A program made the position numbers and the translations under genes. Below, in pieces: positions 1 through 9,397 of a stretch of DNA of 64,000 nucleotides. A model generated the notes under the pieces. That model searched no databases, was not told the origin of the DNA, and was given only the letters and a program-made list of their open reading frames with translations. Each line of letters starts with the position of its first letter. Within the stretch, counting starts at the first letter, position 1. Origin of the DNA: Exiguobacterium aestuarii. GTDB taxonomy: Bacteria > Bacillota > Bacilli > Exiguobacteriales > Exiguobacteriaceae. The stretch lies in the NCBI RefSeq assembly GCF_020171655.1, contig NZ_JAIVAC010000001.1, positions 496,001 to 560,000 on the forward strand, in the 5' to 3' direction.

Positions 1-2
1 GG

Positions 3-272
3 AACTACGAGCAACCTGAATCACTTGATGATGTACCACTTCTCGCGCTTGTCCCGGCTTATGCGATTAGTGAATTGAAGACAGCCTTTCAAATCGGATT
101 CATGATTTTCTTGCCATTTTTAATTATCGATATGGTCGTCGCGAGTGTCCTCATGTCGATGGGGATGATGATGTTACCACCGGTCATGATCGCATTGCCG
201 TTTAAATTATTGTTATTTGTATTGGTCGATGGCTGGCACTTAATTGTGGAATCATTGCTTAGAAGTATGTAG
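3..272 (+). CDS. fliP: Flagellar export gate protein FliP, C-terminal part
   Basis: The open frame enters from the left edge and gives 89 residues up to a TAG stop. FliP forms, with FliQ and FliR, the membrane channel of the flagellar type III export gate. The visible part has the end of the periplasmic loop ([23 protein letters not shown]), then two hydrophobic segments rich in Met, Ile and Leu, as in the C-terminus of FliP. The TTG at 75 is inside the gene and is not a start. fliQ follows after 11 bp in the same operon. The 5' part lies outside the window. Confidence 0.93.
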   Translation, partial: NYEQPESLDDVPLLALVPAYAISELKTAFQIGFMIFLPFLIIDMVVASVLMSMGMMMLPPVMIALPFKLLLFVLVDGWHLIVESLLRSM

Positions 273-283
273 GGGGAACGGAC

Positions 284-556
284 ATGACACAAGAAATGGT
301 CATTTACTTGGCAACAGAGAGTGTGTGGACATTATTAAAAATTTCAATGCCATTGCTACTCATTTCACTGATTGTCGGTCTCGTGATCTCGATTTTACAG
401 GCCACGACTCAAATTCAAGAACAGACGCTTTCGTTCGTTCCAAAAATCATTTCGGTCTTCATCGGTCTCGTCATCTTCGGACCATGGATGCTTCAACAAA
501 TTGAAGGATTTACGCGACTGATTTTTGAGCTGATGGTCGAGGTTGCGTCGAAATGA
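284..556 (+). CDS. fliQ: Flagellar export gate protein FliQ
   Basis: This 90-residue protein has the FliQ length and layout: a short N-terminus followed by two long membrane segments (about residues 14-38 and 48-75) joined by a polar loop with the QATTQIQEQTL family motif. FliQ joins FliP and FliR in the helical core of the flagellar secretion gate in the cytoplasmic membrane. A GGGGGAACG Shine-Dalgarno stretch lies before the ATG. Its stop overlaps the start of fliR in an ATGA, so the two are probably translationally coupled. Confidence 0.95.
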   Translation: MTQEMVIYLATESVWTLLKISMPLLLISLIVGLVISILQATTQIQEQTLSFVPKIISVFIGLVIFGPWMLQQIEGFTRLIFELMVEVASK

Positions 557-1323
557 ATGCGGTCGACTTCATCAGTATGTACGGTCTTACGTTTGCGCGA
601 CTTTCTGGCTTTTTTGTCAGTGTCCCTCTGTTCTCGACGAGACAGTTGCCGGTTATGCATCGCGTCGGATTCAGCGCGTTTTTAGCGTATTACGCAATGT
701 TCACATTGACTGAGCCAATCGTGATGACGAATGCGTTCGTCCTGCAAGTTGTCTATGAAGTCATGATTGGACTGTTACTCGGTCTATTGATTAATATTCT
801 CTTTTTTGCTCCGCAGATTGCCGGTGGGGTCATCGATCTTCAACTCGGTTTGGCGATGGCTTCCGCATATGATCCGATGTTTGGCGGACAGTCGCCACTA
901 ATTGGACGATTTTATTATATTTTTACGCTGTTCATTTTATTGACGAGTAATTTACATTTACTCCTGATTGACGGTATATATTACAGTTTTCAAATCTATC
1001 CACCTGGTCAACCGATGATTAACTTCACGGAAGCTTCACTCATGATGGCAGTGAAAGTCGTTACGATGACGATGATGGTCGCCTTACAATTGGCTTTGCC
1101 GATGATGGCATCATTACTGCTGGTCGATTTGGCACTTGGTTTTTTAGCGAAATCGGCGCCACAGTTCAATATCTTTGCCATCGGCTTTTCGTTTAAACTC
1201 ATTGCCGGATTTGCCGTCATGGTGTTGTTAATGGGATTGACATTGACAGGAATTAGTCAGTTCATTCCGCTATTACAAGATGTGATGCACGACTTTATGC
1301 TCATACTAGGAGATGCCTCATGA
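553..1323 (+). CDS. fliR: Flagellar export gate protein FliR
   Basis: The 256-residue product is a polytopic membrane protein with about six hydrophobic segments and the FliR-type loop PLFSTRQLPVMHRVGFSAF near residue 25-43. FliR completes the FliPQR channel through which flagellar subunits pass. The gene starts in an ATGA overlap with fliQ and ends in an ATGA overlap with flhB. This strict overlap matches the flagellar operon of other Bacillales. Length and order leave little doubt about identity. Confidence 0.95.
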   Translation: MNAVDFISMYGLTFARLSGFFVSVPLFSTRQLPVMHRVGFSAFLAYYAMFTLTEPIVMTNAFVLQVVYEVMIGLLLGLLINILFFAPQIAGGVIDLQLGLAMASAYDPMFGGQSPLIGRFYYIFTLFILLTSNLHLLLIDGIYYSFQIYPPGQPMINFTEASLMMAVKVVTMTMMVALQLALPMMASLLLVDLALGFLAKSAPQFNIFAIGFSFKLIAGFAVMVLLMGLTLTGISQFIPLLQDVMHDFMLILGDAS

Positions 1324-2414
1324 AGAAGTCTCTATATCCTTTATCGGTCAACTTGCAGTTTTTTGCAGGTGAAAAAACAGAAAAAGCGACACCGCGTAAG
1401 CGAGAGGATTCACGAAAGAAAGGGCAAGTCGCCAAATCAGCGGATTTGACGGGGGCATTTGCACTCTTTGCCATGTTTCTCATGCTATCTTTTTTCGGAC
1501 CGATGATTGGGCAACAGCTGCTATCACTCATCGGAGATTTACTCAGCCCGCAATATTTACTCTTCAATGTATCTGAGGGCATGTCGGGTATGGTCATCGA
1601 CTTGATGCTTCGAGTCGGATTGATTTTGGCTCCATTCTTCATCGTCGCTGTCGTGTTCGGGATTCTCATCAACTATTTACAAGTTGGAACGCTCTTTTCT
1701 TTGGAAGCAATCCAGCCAAAGCTCGAACGGATCGACCCGATTAAAGGGGTGAAACGGATTGTCAGCATGAAAGCGGTCGTCGAATTTTTAAAGTCCTTAT
1801 TCAAATTTTTGATTATCCTGACAACCGCTGTTGCTGTCCTTTGGCAAAACCAAAAAGAATTGTCCCGTATGGCCGTCGAGCAGATTCGAGAATCCATTGT
1901 CGCGCTTGCGGGTATCACGATTGAGCTTGGGCTCTGGGTAAGTGTCGCCTTGCTCGCACTCGCATTGCTTGACTTTTTTTATCAACGATTTGATTTCGAA
2001 AAATCGATTCGAATGTCAAAGCAAGACATTAAAGACGAGTATAAAAACTCGGAAGGTGACCCACTCATCAAATCCAAGATTAAGCAGCAACAACGGGAAA
2101 TGGCGATGCGACGGATGATGCAAGAAATTCCGAATGCCGACGTCGTCATCACAAACCCGACCCATTACGCGATCGTCATCCGCTACGATGACACGAAAGA
2201 TTTTGCGCCGCTCGTTGTCGCAAAAGGGGTCGACCGAGTCGCCTTTCATATTCGAGATGTCGCAAAAGAGCACGATGTGGCGATTGTAGAGAACAAGCCG
2301 CTCGCACGTGCGCTTTACGCACAAATCGATATTGGAGAAGTGGTGGACGAATCATTCTATCAAGCAATCGCGGAAGTGCTCGCGTTCGTCTATCAAATGA
2401 AGCAACCGTCTTGA
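1320..2414 (+). CDS. flhB: Flagellar export switch protein FlhB
   Basis: FlhB is the substrate-specificity switch of the flagellar export apparatus. The N-terminus carries the family segment GEKTEKATPRKREDSRKKGQV, then four membrane helices, then a basic cytoplasmic domain. The autocleavage motif NPTH is at residues 279-282, where the known family cleaves between Asn and Pro to change from hook to filament export. Length (364) is normal. It overlaps fliR by 4 bp, and flhA follows after 10 bp with an AGGAGG site in between. Confidence 0.97.
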   Translation: MKKSLYPLSVNLQFFAGEKTEKATPRKREDSRKKGQVAKSADLTGAFALFAMFLMLSFFGPMIGQQLLSLIGDLLSPQYLLFNVSEGMSGMVIDLMLRVGLILAPFFIVAVVFGILINYLQVGTLFSLEAIQPKLERIDPIKGVKRIVSMKAVVEFLKSLFKFLIILTTAVAVLWQNQKELSRMAVEQIRESIVALAGITIELGLWVSVALLALALLDFFYQRFDFEKSIRMSKQDIKDEYKNSEGDPLIKSKIKQQQREMAMRRMMQEIPNADVVITNPTHYAIVIRYDDTKDFAPLVVAKGVDRVAFHIRDVAKEHDVAIVENKPLARALYAQIDIGEVVDESFYQAIAEVLAFVYQMKQPS

Positions 2415-2424
2415 GGAGGAGTAT

Positions 2425-4449
2425 GTGTTGGCAGTAAAAGCGAAAGACTTTGCAGTTTTGATTGGTGTCTTGATGATTGTCATCATGCTGATCATCCCGT
2501 TACCAGGCTTTTTATTAGACTTTTTAATCATCGTAAATATTTTAATCGCCCTCATGATCTTACTTGTGGCGATGAATGCCAGAGAAGCGCTCGACTTCTC
2601 CGTATTCCCTTCTCTCTTATTGATTGTGACGTTGTTTCGTCTCGGATTGAACGTATCGACGACCCGCTCGATCCTCTCAAACGGGTATGGAGGGGAAGTC
2701 ATTGCGACGTTTGGTGACTTCGTCATCGGAGGAAATGTCCTTGTCGGATTCGTCGTCTTCCTGATTCTCGTCATCATTCAGTTCGTCGTCATCACAAAAG
2801 GTGCCGAGCGTGTATCTGAGGTATCCGCCCGCTTCACACTCGATGCGATGCCAGGGAAACAGATGGCCATCGATGCTGACTTGAACTCCGGATTGATTGA
2901 TGACAAGGAAGCGCAGATGCGTCGCCGTAAAATTCAAAGTGAGGCGGACTTCTACGGTTCGATGGATGGGGCATCCAAGTTCGTCAAAGGGGATGCCATC
3001 GCCGGAATCATCATCGTGACGATTAACTTGATCTTCGGAATCATCATCGGCGTCGTTCAAATGGGACTACCGGTCGGGGAGGCGTTCCAAACGTTCTCGC
3101 TCATGACGATCGGGGACGGACTTGTCAGTCAAATTCCGGCACTCTTGATTTCAACAGCGACCGGGATCATCGTGACCCGTGCCGTCTCAGACGGCAATTT
3201 AGGGGAAGATGTCATCGACCAGCTCGGTCAAAACCCATCGCTTCTCTATATCGCAGGCGGCATCGTCTTTTTGCTCGGATTCGTGTCACCTCCACTTATT
3301 CCAGTGACGATGATCATCGCAGGTACGGCGTTCTTCGGAGCTTATACGATGCGACGAAACATCCGGCAGGCGACGGAGGAACCGATCATGGAAGAAGAAC
3401 CTTCGATGGCTCCGACAGAATCTGTTGTCTCGCTCTTACAAATCGATTCGATTGAATTCGAGTTCGGATACGGCTTGATTCCTCTTGCGGATGAGTCACA
3501 AGGCGGTGACTTGTTAGATCGTGTCGTCATGATTCGTCGTCAGCTTGCACTCGAACTCGGCTTCATCTTGCCGACGGTTCGTATTCGCGACCATTTGCAA
3601 CTCTCACCGAACGCGTATCGCATCAAGGTGAAAGGAAACGTCGTTGCAGAAGGGGAGTTGTTACTCGACCACTACTTGGCGATGAGCCCAGGGATTGAAG
3701 ACCCAGAAGTATATGGAATTGAAACGACGGAACCGGCATTCGGACTTCCTGCCCTTTGGATTGATGAGGAGACACGGACGCGAGCTGAAATGAGTGGGTA
3801 TACGGTCGTAGACCCACCATCCGTTGTCGCGACACATTTGACCGAAACGCTGAAAAAACATGCCGCCGATTTACTCGGTCGTGAAGAAACGAAACAACTT
3901 GTCGAGCACTTGAAGGAAACTCATCCGGTTCTTGTAGAAGATGTCACGCCTTCAGTCCTTTCAATCGGTGAGATTCAAAAAGTGCTACGTCATTTATTAC
4001 AAGAGAACGTATCGATTCGAAACTTGCCTCTCTTGTTCGAGACGATGGCAGACTACGGAAAGGTAACGAAAGATGCAGAAATCCTCGGGGAATATTGTCG
4101 CCAAGGATTGTCACGTCAGCTGACCGATCAAGTCAAGCCACCAGAAGGTCCATTGTATGTGGTTACGTTAGGTGGTCAGACGGAACAGACCGTTCAAGAT
4201 GCCGTACAGAAGACCGAGTTTGGGAACTATTTGGCGCTCGATCCGGAGCAAGCACGTGAGATCATCGAGCGTACGGGAGAACAATTGTCGATGTTCGAAC
4301 GCTACGGTGCGTCAGCGGTGATTTTATGTTCACCAACGATTCGATTGTTCGTCCGACAATTGCTAGAACGATACTATCCAGATGTGCCTGTTTTAGCCTA
4401 TAACGAGTTACTCAGTTCCGTCGAAGTGAAAAGTATTGGGGTGATTTAA
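2425..4449 (+). CDS. flhA: Flagellar export gate protein FlhA
   Basis: FlhA is the large export gate subunit that couples proton flow to secretion and docks chaperones through its cytoplasmic domain. The N-terminal half has about eight membrane segments; the loop after them contains the FHIPEP-family signature region (ARFTLDAMPGKQMAID). The C-terminal half is soluble. Two starts are possible, GTG at 2425 and TTG at 2428; both follow the GAGGAGGA site at 2414-2421, and the TTG has the better spacing. The ATG at 2423 is out of frame. The stop codon directly touches the ATG of flhF. Confidence 0.96.
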   Translation: MLAVKAKDFAVLIGVLMIVIMLIIPLPGFLLDFLIIVNILIALMILLVAMNAREALDFSVFPSLLLIVTLFRLGLNVSTTRSILSNGYGGEVIATFGDFVIGGNVLVGFVVFLILVIIQFVVITKGAERVSEVSARFTLDAMPGKQMAIDADLNSGLIDDKEAQMRRRKIQSEADFYGSMDGASKFVKGDAIAGIIIVTINLIFGIIIGVVQMGLPVGEAFQTFSLMTIGDGLVSQIPALLISTATGIIVTRAVSDGNLGEDVIDQLGQNPSLLYIAGGIVFLLGFVSPPLIPVTMIIAGTAFFGAYTMRRNIRQATEEPIMEEEPSMAPTESVVSLLQIDSIEFEFGYGLIPLADESQGGDLLDRVVMIRRQLALELGFILPTVRIRDHLQLSPNAYRIKVKGNVVAEGELLLDHYLAMSPGIEDPEVYGIETTEPAFGLPALWIDEETRTRAEMSGYTVVDPPSVVATHLTETLKKHAADLLGREETKQLVEHLKETHPVLVEDVTPSVLSIGEIQKVLRHLLQENVSIRNLPLLFETMADYGKVTKDAEILGEYCRQGLSRQLTDQVKPPEGPLYVVTLGGQTEQTVQDAVQKTEFGNYLALDPEQAREIIERTGEQLSMFERYGASAVILCSPTIRLFVRQLLERYYPDVPVLAYNELLSSVEVKSIGVI

Positions 4450-5529
4450 ATGCAAATTAAAAAATTTACAGCGAAAACGATGGCTGAGGCGATGACGAAA
4501 GTGAAGCAAGAGCTAGGTGATGAAGCGGTCATCCTCAATTCGCGGCAAGTAAAGACCGGATGGTTTGGTTTATTCGCTTCGAAACAAGTGGAAGTCATCG
4601 CCGCACTCGAAAAAGAGAAGGCGGTCACGAAGCCAAGGCGACCCGACTCGGTTCGACCAGAGCCGACGTCAGCACCTGCATCTGCACCAACGCCATCACC
4701 TCAAGTACCGTCAACACCTCGTATGGTAGGAGGGACAGCACCAAGGCTCCACTCGTCACTGCAACACATTGACGCGTTACTTTCGACAGAGTCGTTCGCA
4801 GAAGAGTCATGGGAAGAGACGTTGAACGAGCTGTACTATACGACGAAATCAGTAGAGGTAGCCGAACGATTCGTGTATGAGCAAGTCAAGTCATCCTTTA
4901 TTGACCCACCTGAAGCGAAGCGTTATGTCATGCTCGTTGGACCGACGGGTGTCGGGAAAACGACGACCCTTGCCAAGCTAGCTGCGCATTTCAAATTAAC
5001 AGAAGGCAAAACGGTCGGACTGATTACGACAGATACGTATCGAATTGCGGCCATCGAACAGTTGAAGACGTATGCAGAAATTATGAGTATCCCCGTTGAA
5101 GTAGCGTATGACTTTCATGACTTTAAGCGAGCGAAGCAATTATTTGCCCGAAAAGATATTGTATTGATCGACACGGCAGGTCGAAATTTCCGAGACCCAG
5201 CCTACGTGGAACAATTTCACGAACATCATGACTTCACGGAAACGAGTCTCTCGCTTGTATTGAGTTTGACATCCAAAATGAAAGATATGGACATGATTTA
5301 TTCCCAATTCGAATCACTCCCCCTCAGTTCGCTCATCTTCACAAAAGCGGATGAGACGAGTGACATCCACGCGATGTATCGAATGGTGAAAAAGAGTGAC
5401 TTGCCTGTCGCATGGATGACAGACGGTCAAGAAGTGCCAGATGATTTGATTCGAGGAGATGCGGAGGCATTGACGAAACGGCTGTTCGAGAAAGAAGGGT
5501 GGGCAAGATGGACCAAGCAAGGCGTTTAA
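4450..5529 (+). CDS. flhF: Flagellar placement SRP-type GTPase FlhF
   Basis: FlhF is a signal-recognition-particle family GTPase that sets where flagella are built. The protein (359 aa) has a basic N-terminus, a Pro/Ser/Thr/Ala-rich linker at about residues 60-100, and an NG GTPase domain. The P-loop GPTGVGKT is at residues 164-171, followed by the SRP signatures DTYRIAAIEQLKTYA and DTAGR. ATG directly follows the flhA stop. The 3' end overlaps flhG by 22 bp, which fits the known partnership of the two proteins. Confidence 0.96.
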   Translation: MQIKKFTAKTMAEAMTKVKQELGDEAVILNSRQVKTGWFGLFASKQVEVIAALEKEKAVTKPRRPDSVRPEPTSAPASAPTPSPQVPSTPRMVGGTAPRLHSSLQHIDALLSTESFAEESWEETLNELYYTTKSVEVAERFVYEQVKSSFIDPPEAKRYVMLVGPTGVGKTTTLAKLAAHFKLTEGKTVGLITTDTYRIAAIEQLKTYAEIMSIPVEVAYDFHDFKRAKQLFARKDIVLIDTAGRNFRDPAYVEQFHEHHDFTETSLSLVLSLTSKMKDMDMIYSQFESLPLSSLIFTKADETSDIHAMYRMVKKSDLPVAWMTDGQEVPDDLIRGDAEALTKRLFEKEGWARWTKQGV

Positions 5530-6347
5530 GAGCAATCAATGATGTCCATCCGACGACCATCGCTTTTGCGAGCGGGAAAGGCGGCGTTGGAAAGACGAAC
5601 GTTTGCGTCAACACGGCCATCGCCCTTTCGGAACTCGGGAAACGGGTGTTGATTGTCGACTTTGATATCGGCATGGCCAACGTCCATATCTTGATGAACG
5701 CAATGAAGTCGAGAACGATGATCGAGTCCGTAAAAGCTCGTATTCCATTGGCTGCAGCTGTTCAGAAAAATGTGCATGGTGTCGATATATTACATGGAGG
5801 GAGTGGACAAGAGCAACTCGTCCATCTCTCAGATGATGACATGCAATTTCTCATGCGAGAACTCGAAGTACTGACCGCATATGATTACGTCCTCTTCGAT
5901 ATGGGCGCGGGGGCGACGGACACCTCCCTGCAATTTATTGCGGGGTGTGATGAAATGTTTTTGATTTTAACACCGGAACCAACTTCGCTCATGGACGGAT
6001 ACGCATATACAAAACTAGTGCATCATCAATATCCCGACTTACCACTCGGCGTCATCGTGAACCGAGCGCAGTCTGGAGAGGAAGCACTGCAATGTTTCGA
6101 ACGGATGGAAGTCGCATGCAAGCAGTTCTTAAATAAGACGATTCGATTCCTCGGATTTTTACCGGATGACCCTTCAGTCCGAAAGGCAGTCATCGCACAA
6201 GTCCCGTTTTATCAATACAATCGAAAAAGTGATATTAGCTGGCGACTCGAACGAATTTTGACAACGCTTACGGGAACGCCTCCAAAACCACGTCACTTGA
6301 TGGACCGTTTGATGGGGAACTTACGGAAACAATGGAACCGAGTATAA
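5508..6347 (+). CDS. flhG: MinD-like flagellar number ATPase FlhG (YlxH)
   Basis: FlhG is a MinD/ParA-type ATPase that controls flagellar number and stimulates the FlhF GTPase. The deviant Walker A motif KGGVGKT is at residues 24-30. I chose ATG 5508 over GTG 5499 because the protein then begins M-DQARRLR, which matches the known N-terminal DQAxxLR motif that activates FlhF, and because an AGAAGGG site lies at the right distance. The product is 279 aa. The gene overlaps flhF by 22 bp. cheA follows after 19 bp, with no cheB in between. Confidence 0.93.
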   Translation: MDQARRLRAINDVHPTTIAFASGKGGVGKTNVCVNTAIALSELGKRVLIVDFDIGMANVHILMNAMKSRTMIESVKARIPLAAAVQKNVHGVDILHGGSGQEQLVHLSDDDMQFLMRELEVLTAYDYVLFDMGAGATDTSLQFIAGCDEMFLILTPEPTSLMDGYAYTKLVHHQYPDLPLGVIVNRAQSGEEALQCFERMEVACKQFLNKTIRFLGFLPDDPSVRKAVIAQVPFYQYNRKSDISWRLERILTTLTGTPPKPRHLMDRLMGNLRKQWNRV

Positions 6348-6366
6348 CGACAGGGAGGCAAAGAAG

Positions 6367-8364
6367 ATGGACGTGAACGAATACTTAGGGTTGTTTTTAG
6401 ATGAATCCCAAGAACATATCCAATCAATCAACACACAGTTACTTAAGTTAGAACAGTCGGGTGGGGCGGATGTCGTTCAAGAGATTTTCCGGTCTGCGCA
6501 TACGTTAAAAGGGATGTCCTCGACGATGGGGTACGAACACGTGGCCAATTTGACGCATGAGATGGAAAGTGCACTCGACCTTGTGCGTGGCGGTAAAAAA
6601 GAAAGCAACCAACTTTTGTTGGACACGATGTTCATCGCGATGGAACAGATGGAGGACATGATTGCTGACATTGAGAACGGCGGACGAGGTGCGAACGTGG
6701 ACGTTTCTGAAACGGTCGCTGCCTTCCAATCGTTTATCGGTGGAAAAGAGGTTGTGGTTACTGAGGTAAAAGAGTCAAATACATTCGAAGTCGACCTTTA
6801 TACGAATTCAGTAATCGACCAGGCGAAACAAACTGGGTTTGAAGCGTATCAAATCACTGTAAAACTATCAGACGCTGTCGTCTTAAAAGCGGCTCGGGCT
6901 TACATGGTGTTTGATCGCCTTCAAGAACTCGGTGAAGTGGTACGGACACATCCGGAAACAGAAGAAATTGAACAAGAGCAATTCGACTTGTCGTTTGACG
7001 TCTTGTTCCTCTCACAAGAGACAGCGGAAGTCATCGAACACGCCATCGCCCAAGTATCGGAAGTGGAACGTGTCGAAGTCAATGTGTTCACAGTGGCGTC
7101 AGAAAGCGAACCAGAAGTCGCAGTGACAGCCGAAGCGGTAGTCCCAGAACCAGTAGTGCAGACAGCTGCAGACCAGGAAGAAAAAGAAACGAAAGATACG
7201 AAAGAACAAGTTGCGGCCCAGGCACAAGCGAAGACGATTCGTGTCAACTTGGAACGAATCGATCGTCTCATGAACTTGTTCGAAGAATTTATCATCGATC
7301 GTGGGCGTTTGGAACGACTCGCTGACGAGGTGGGGCAACCAGAATTGAATGAAACGGTTGAAAAAATCAAGCGGGGTACGAACGAACTGCAATCTCTCGT
7401 CTTGACACTTCGCATGATGCCGATTGAGCAAGTGTTCAATCGCTTCCCACGCATGGTTCGCTCGGTCGCGAAAGAAATTCATAAGAAAGTTCAATTGGAT
7501 ATTTCGGGTGCGGAGACAGAACTTGATCGGACGGTCATCGATGAAATTGGCGACCCGCTCGTTCACTTGATTCGGAATGCAATCGATCATGGAATCGAAC
7601 GCCCTGAAGTTCGCGTGAAAGCAGGCAAGCCGGAACAAGGCATGCTAGCCCTCCGCGCTTATCATGGCGGTAACCGCGTCTTCATTGAAATTGAGGATGA
7701 TGGTGCCGGCATCAATGTCGACAAAGTTCGCTCGAAAGCATTAGAACGTGGCGTCATTTCGGATGAAGAGGCGACCATGATGTCTGAGAACGAGCTGGCG
7801 ATGCTGATCTTCGCCCCAGGCTTCTCGACAGCAGATGTGGTAACGGACCTTTCAGGTCGTGGTGTCGGACTCGATGTCGTCAAAAATAAAATCGAGTCGC
7901 TCGGTGGTGTCGTTTCATTAGAGACGGTCGCGGGACAAGGAACAAAATTCCAGGTCAGCTTGCCACTCACCCTCTCCATCATCTCGGCCATGCTCGTACA
8001 AGTCGGCGAGGAATCGTATGCGATTCCGTTGTCATCGATTCTTGAGACAACCTTACTTGATGAAGCGGATATTTTGACGGCGCATCGTGAGCGCGTCTTT
8101 GATTTCCGTGGGCAATTGGTTCCACTCGTCTACTTAAAAGAAATGTTTGGGATCGAATCAGAGACGAAATCCCAATTCCCGGTCGTCGTCGTTCGAAAAG
8201 GAAACAAACTCGTCGGCGTCGTCGTCAACGATTTGATTGGTCAACAAGAAATTGTCATGAAACCGCTCGGTACGTATCTTGAAGGGATTCCAGCTATCTC
8301 AGGTGCGACCATACTTGGTGACGGTCGCGTCGCCCTTATCGTAGATAGTAATGATCTCTTTTAA
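6367..8364 (+). CDS. cheA: Chemotaxis histidine kinase CheA
   Basis: CheA is the sensor kinase that couples chemoreceptors to CheY. The 665-residue protein shows the full order P1 to P5: an HPt domain with the phospho-accepting His45 in FRSAHTLKGM, a P2 region, an acidic/Gln-rich linker near residues 240-285, the dimerisation helices, an ATPase domain with N box (HLIRNAIDHG) and G boxes (EDDGAGI, GRGVGLDVV), and a C-terminal CheW-like domain. The start ATG follows AGGGAGGCAAAG. cheW comes 12 bp downstream with a strong AGGAGGA site. Confidence 0.97.
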   Translation: MDVNEYLGLFLDESQEHIQSINTQLLKLEQSGGADVVQEIFRSAHTLKGMSSTMGYEHVANLTHEMESALDLVRGGKKESNQLLLDTMFIAMEQMEDMIADIENGGRGANVDVSETVAAFQSFIGGKEVVVTEVKESNTFEVDLYTNSVIDQAKQTGFEAYQITVKLSDAVVLKAARAYMVFDRLQELGEVVRTHPETEEIEQEQFDLSFDVLFLSQETAEVIEHAIAQVSEVERVEVNVFTVASESEPEVAVTAEAVVPEPVVQTAADQEEKETKDTKEQVAAQAQAKTIRVNLERIDRLMNLFEEFIIDRGRLERLADEVGQPELNETVEKIKRGTNELQSLVLTLRMMPIEQVFNRFPRMVRSVAKEIHKKVQLDISGAETELDRTVIDEIGDPLVHLIRNAIDHGIERPEVRVKAGKPEQGMLALRAYHGGNRVFIEIEDDGAGINVDKVRSKALERGVISDEEATMMSENELAMLIFAPGFSTADVVTDLSGRGVGLDVVKNKIESLGGVVSLETVAGQGTKFQVSLPLTLSIISAMLVQVGEESYAIPLSSILETTLLDEADILTAHRERVFDFRGQLVPLVYLKEMFGIESETKSQFPVVVVRKGNKLVGVVVNDLIGQQEIVMKPLGTYLEGIPAISGATILGDGRVALIVDSNDLF

Positions 8365-8376
8365 GGAGGAATTTGG

Positions 8377-8808
8377 ATGGAACAGAAATGGGTAGTCTTT
8401 TCACTTGAAGAAAATACGTACGGGATCGATGTGCAGTCGGTCCGTTCAATCGAGCGGCTTCAGCCGATCACACGCGTCCCGAACGCCCCGTCACACGTGA
8501 AAGGGGTCATCAATCTTCGAGGTGTCGTCACACCGGTCATCGACCTTCGTTTACGCCTCGGTTATGAAGAAATCGAACCGACGGATGAGACGCGTATTTT
8601 AATCGCATCATTGAATCAAGGGGATGCGGGTTTCATCGTCGACCGCGCAAACGAAGTGGTCGAAAGTGATGAAGTGCGGATTGAACCGATTCCTGAATCG
8701 AGTCGCGACATGATCGCAGCACACTTGACAGCAATCGCTAAAGGGGAAGATAAACTCTTCTCACTTCTCGATGCGAATGCGTTGTTTGAGGAACAGTATG
8801 CTGAGTGA
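8377..8808 (+). CDS. cheW: Chemotaxis coupling protein CheW
   Basis: CheW links CheA to the chemoreceptors at the cell pole. The 143-residue protein is a single CheW fold, starting with the typical strand EQKWVVFSLEENTYGIDV and containing VKGVINLRGVVTPVIDLR, the family hallmark. A very good AAGGAGGA site precedes the ATG. Its end overlaps cheC by 11 bp, and it sits in the standard cheA-cheW-cheC-cheD order. Confidence 0.96.
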   Translation: MEQKWVVFSLEENTYGIDVQSVRSIERLQPITRVPNAPSHVKGVINLRGVVTPVIDLRLRLGYEEIEPTDETRILIASLNQGDAGFIVDRANEVVESDEVRIEPIPESSRDMIAAHLTAIAKGEDKLFSLLDANALFEEQYAE

Positions 8809-9397
8809 GTTTGAGCAAGACTTGTTAAAGGAACTGGGAAATATAGGGTCTGGTCATGCGGCTACTGCGTTATCCGCCATGTTAGCCAAACCGGTGAATA
8901 TCACGGTCTCCTCGGCTGAAATGGAGCCGATCTCGTATTTACCTGATCGAGTGGGGGGTCCGGAGCGACACGTCGCTTCGGTGCTACTCGAGTTAGATGG
9001 TGAGATTCGCGGCATGATTCTTATTTTATTTGCCGTTGAGGACGCCGAGCAGATGGTGTCGACACTGATCAGCATGCCATTCTCGTTCCAATCTGGTGAT
9101 GAACTCGGACAATCGGCCTGGGAAGAGGTCGGGAATATTATGAGTGGGGCGTACGCACGTGCATTAGGGGATTGGTTGCAGACTCCAATCATGATTCAAG
9201 TACCGGCAACCGCCATCGATATGGCAGGATCAATCGTCGAGTTTGTCGTCACATCGGTTCAACCCGAGGAAGACGCCGCACTGTATATCGATACGACCTT
9301 TATGATTGATCAAAAAGTAAGTGCAGGACATGTGTTGTTCCTACCAACACATGGTTCGCTCAAACGCATTCAAGAACGGTTGCTTGGCAATGGCTGA
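8798..9397 (+). CDS. cheC: CheY-P phosphatase CheC
   Basis: CheC dephosphorylates CheY-P and works with CheD in adaptation. The two repeated active sites of the family are present: ELGNIGSGHAATAL near residue 10 and EEVGNIMSGAYARAL near residue 110, each with the Glu and Asn expected for phosphatase action. The ATG at 8798, giving MLSEFEQDLLKELGNIG and 199 residues, fits the family; the frame stays open further upstream inside cheW, but that extension has no homologous content. The gene overlaps both cheW (11 bp) and cheD (8 bp). Confidence 0.94.
   Translation: MLSEFEQDLLKELGNIGSGHAATALSAMLAKPVNITVSSAEMEPISYLPDRVGGPERHVASVLLELDGEIRGMILILFAVEDAEQMVSTLISMPFSFQSGDELGQSAWEEVGNIMSGAYARALGDWLQTPIMIQVPATAIDMAGSIVEFVVTSVQPEEDAALYIDTTFMIDQKVSAGHVLFLPTHGSLKRIQERLLGNG

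Noticed and set aside
7099-7638. A 179-codon open frame on the minus strand inside cheA
   Set aside because: It is fully antisense to a well supported gene, has no ribosome-binding site and an odd composition (many Phe, Cys, His) as expected for a shadow frame.
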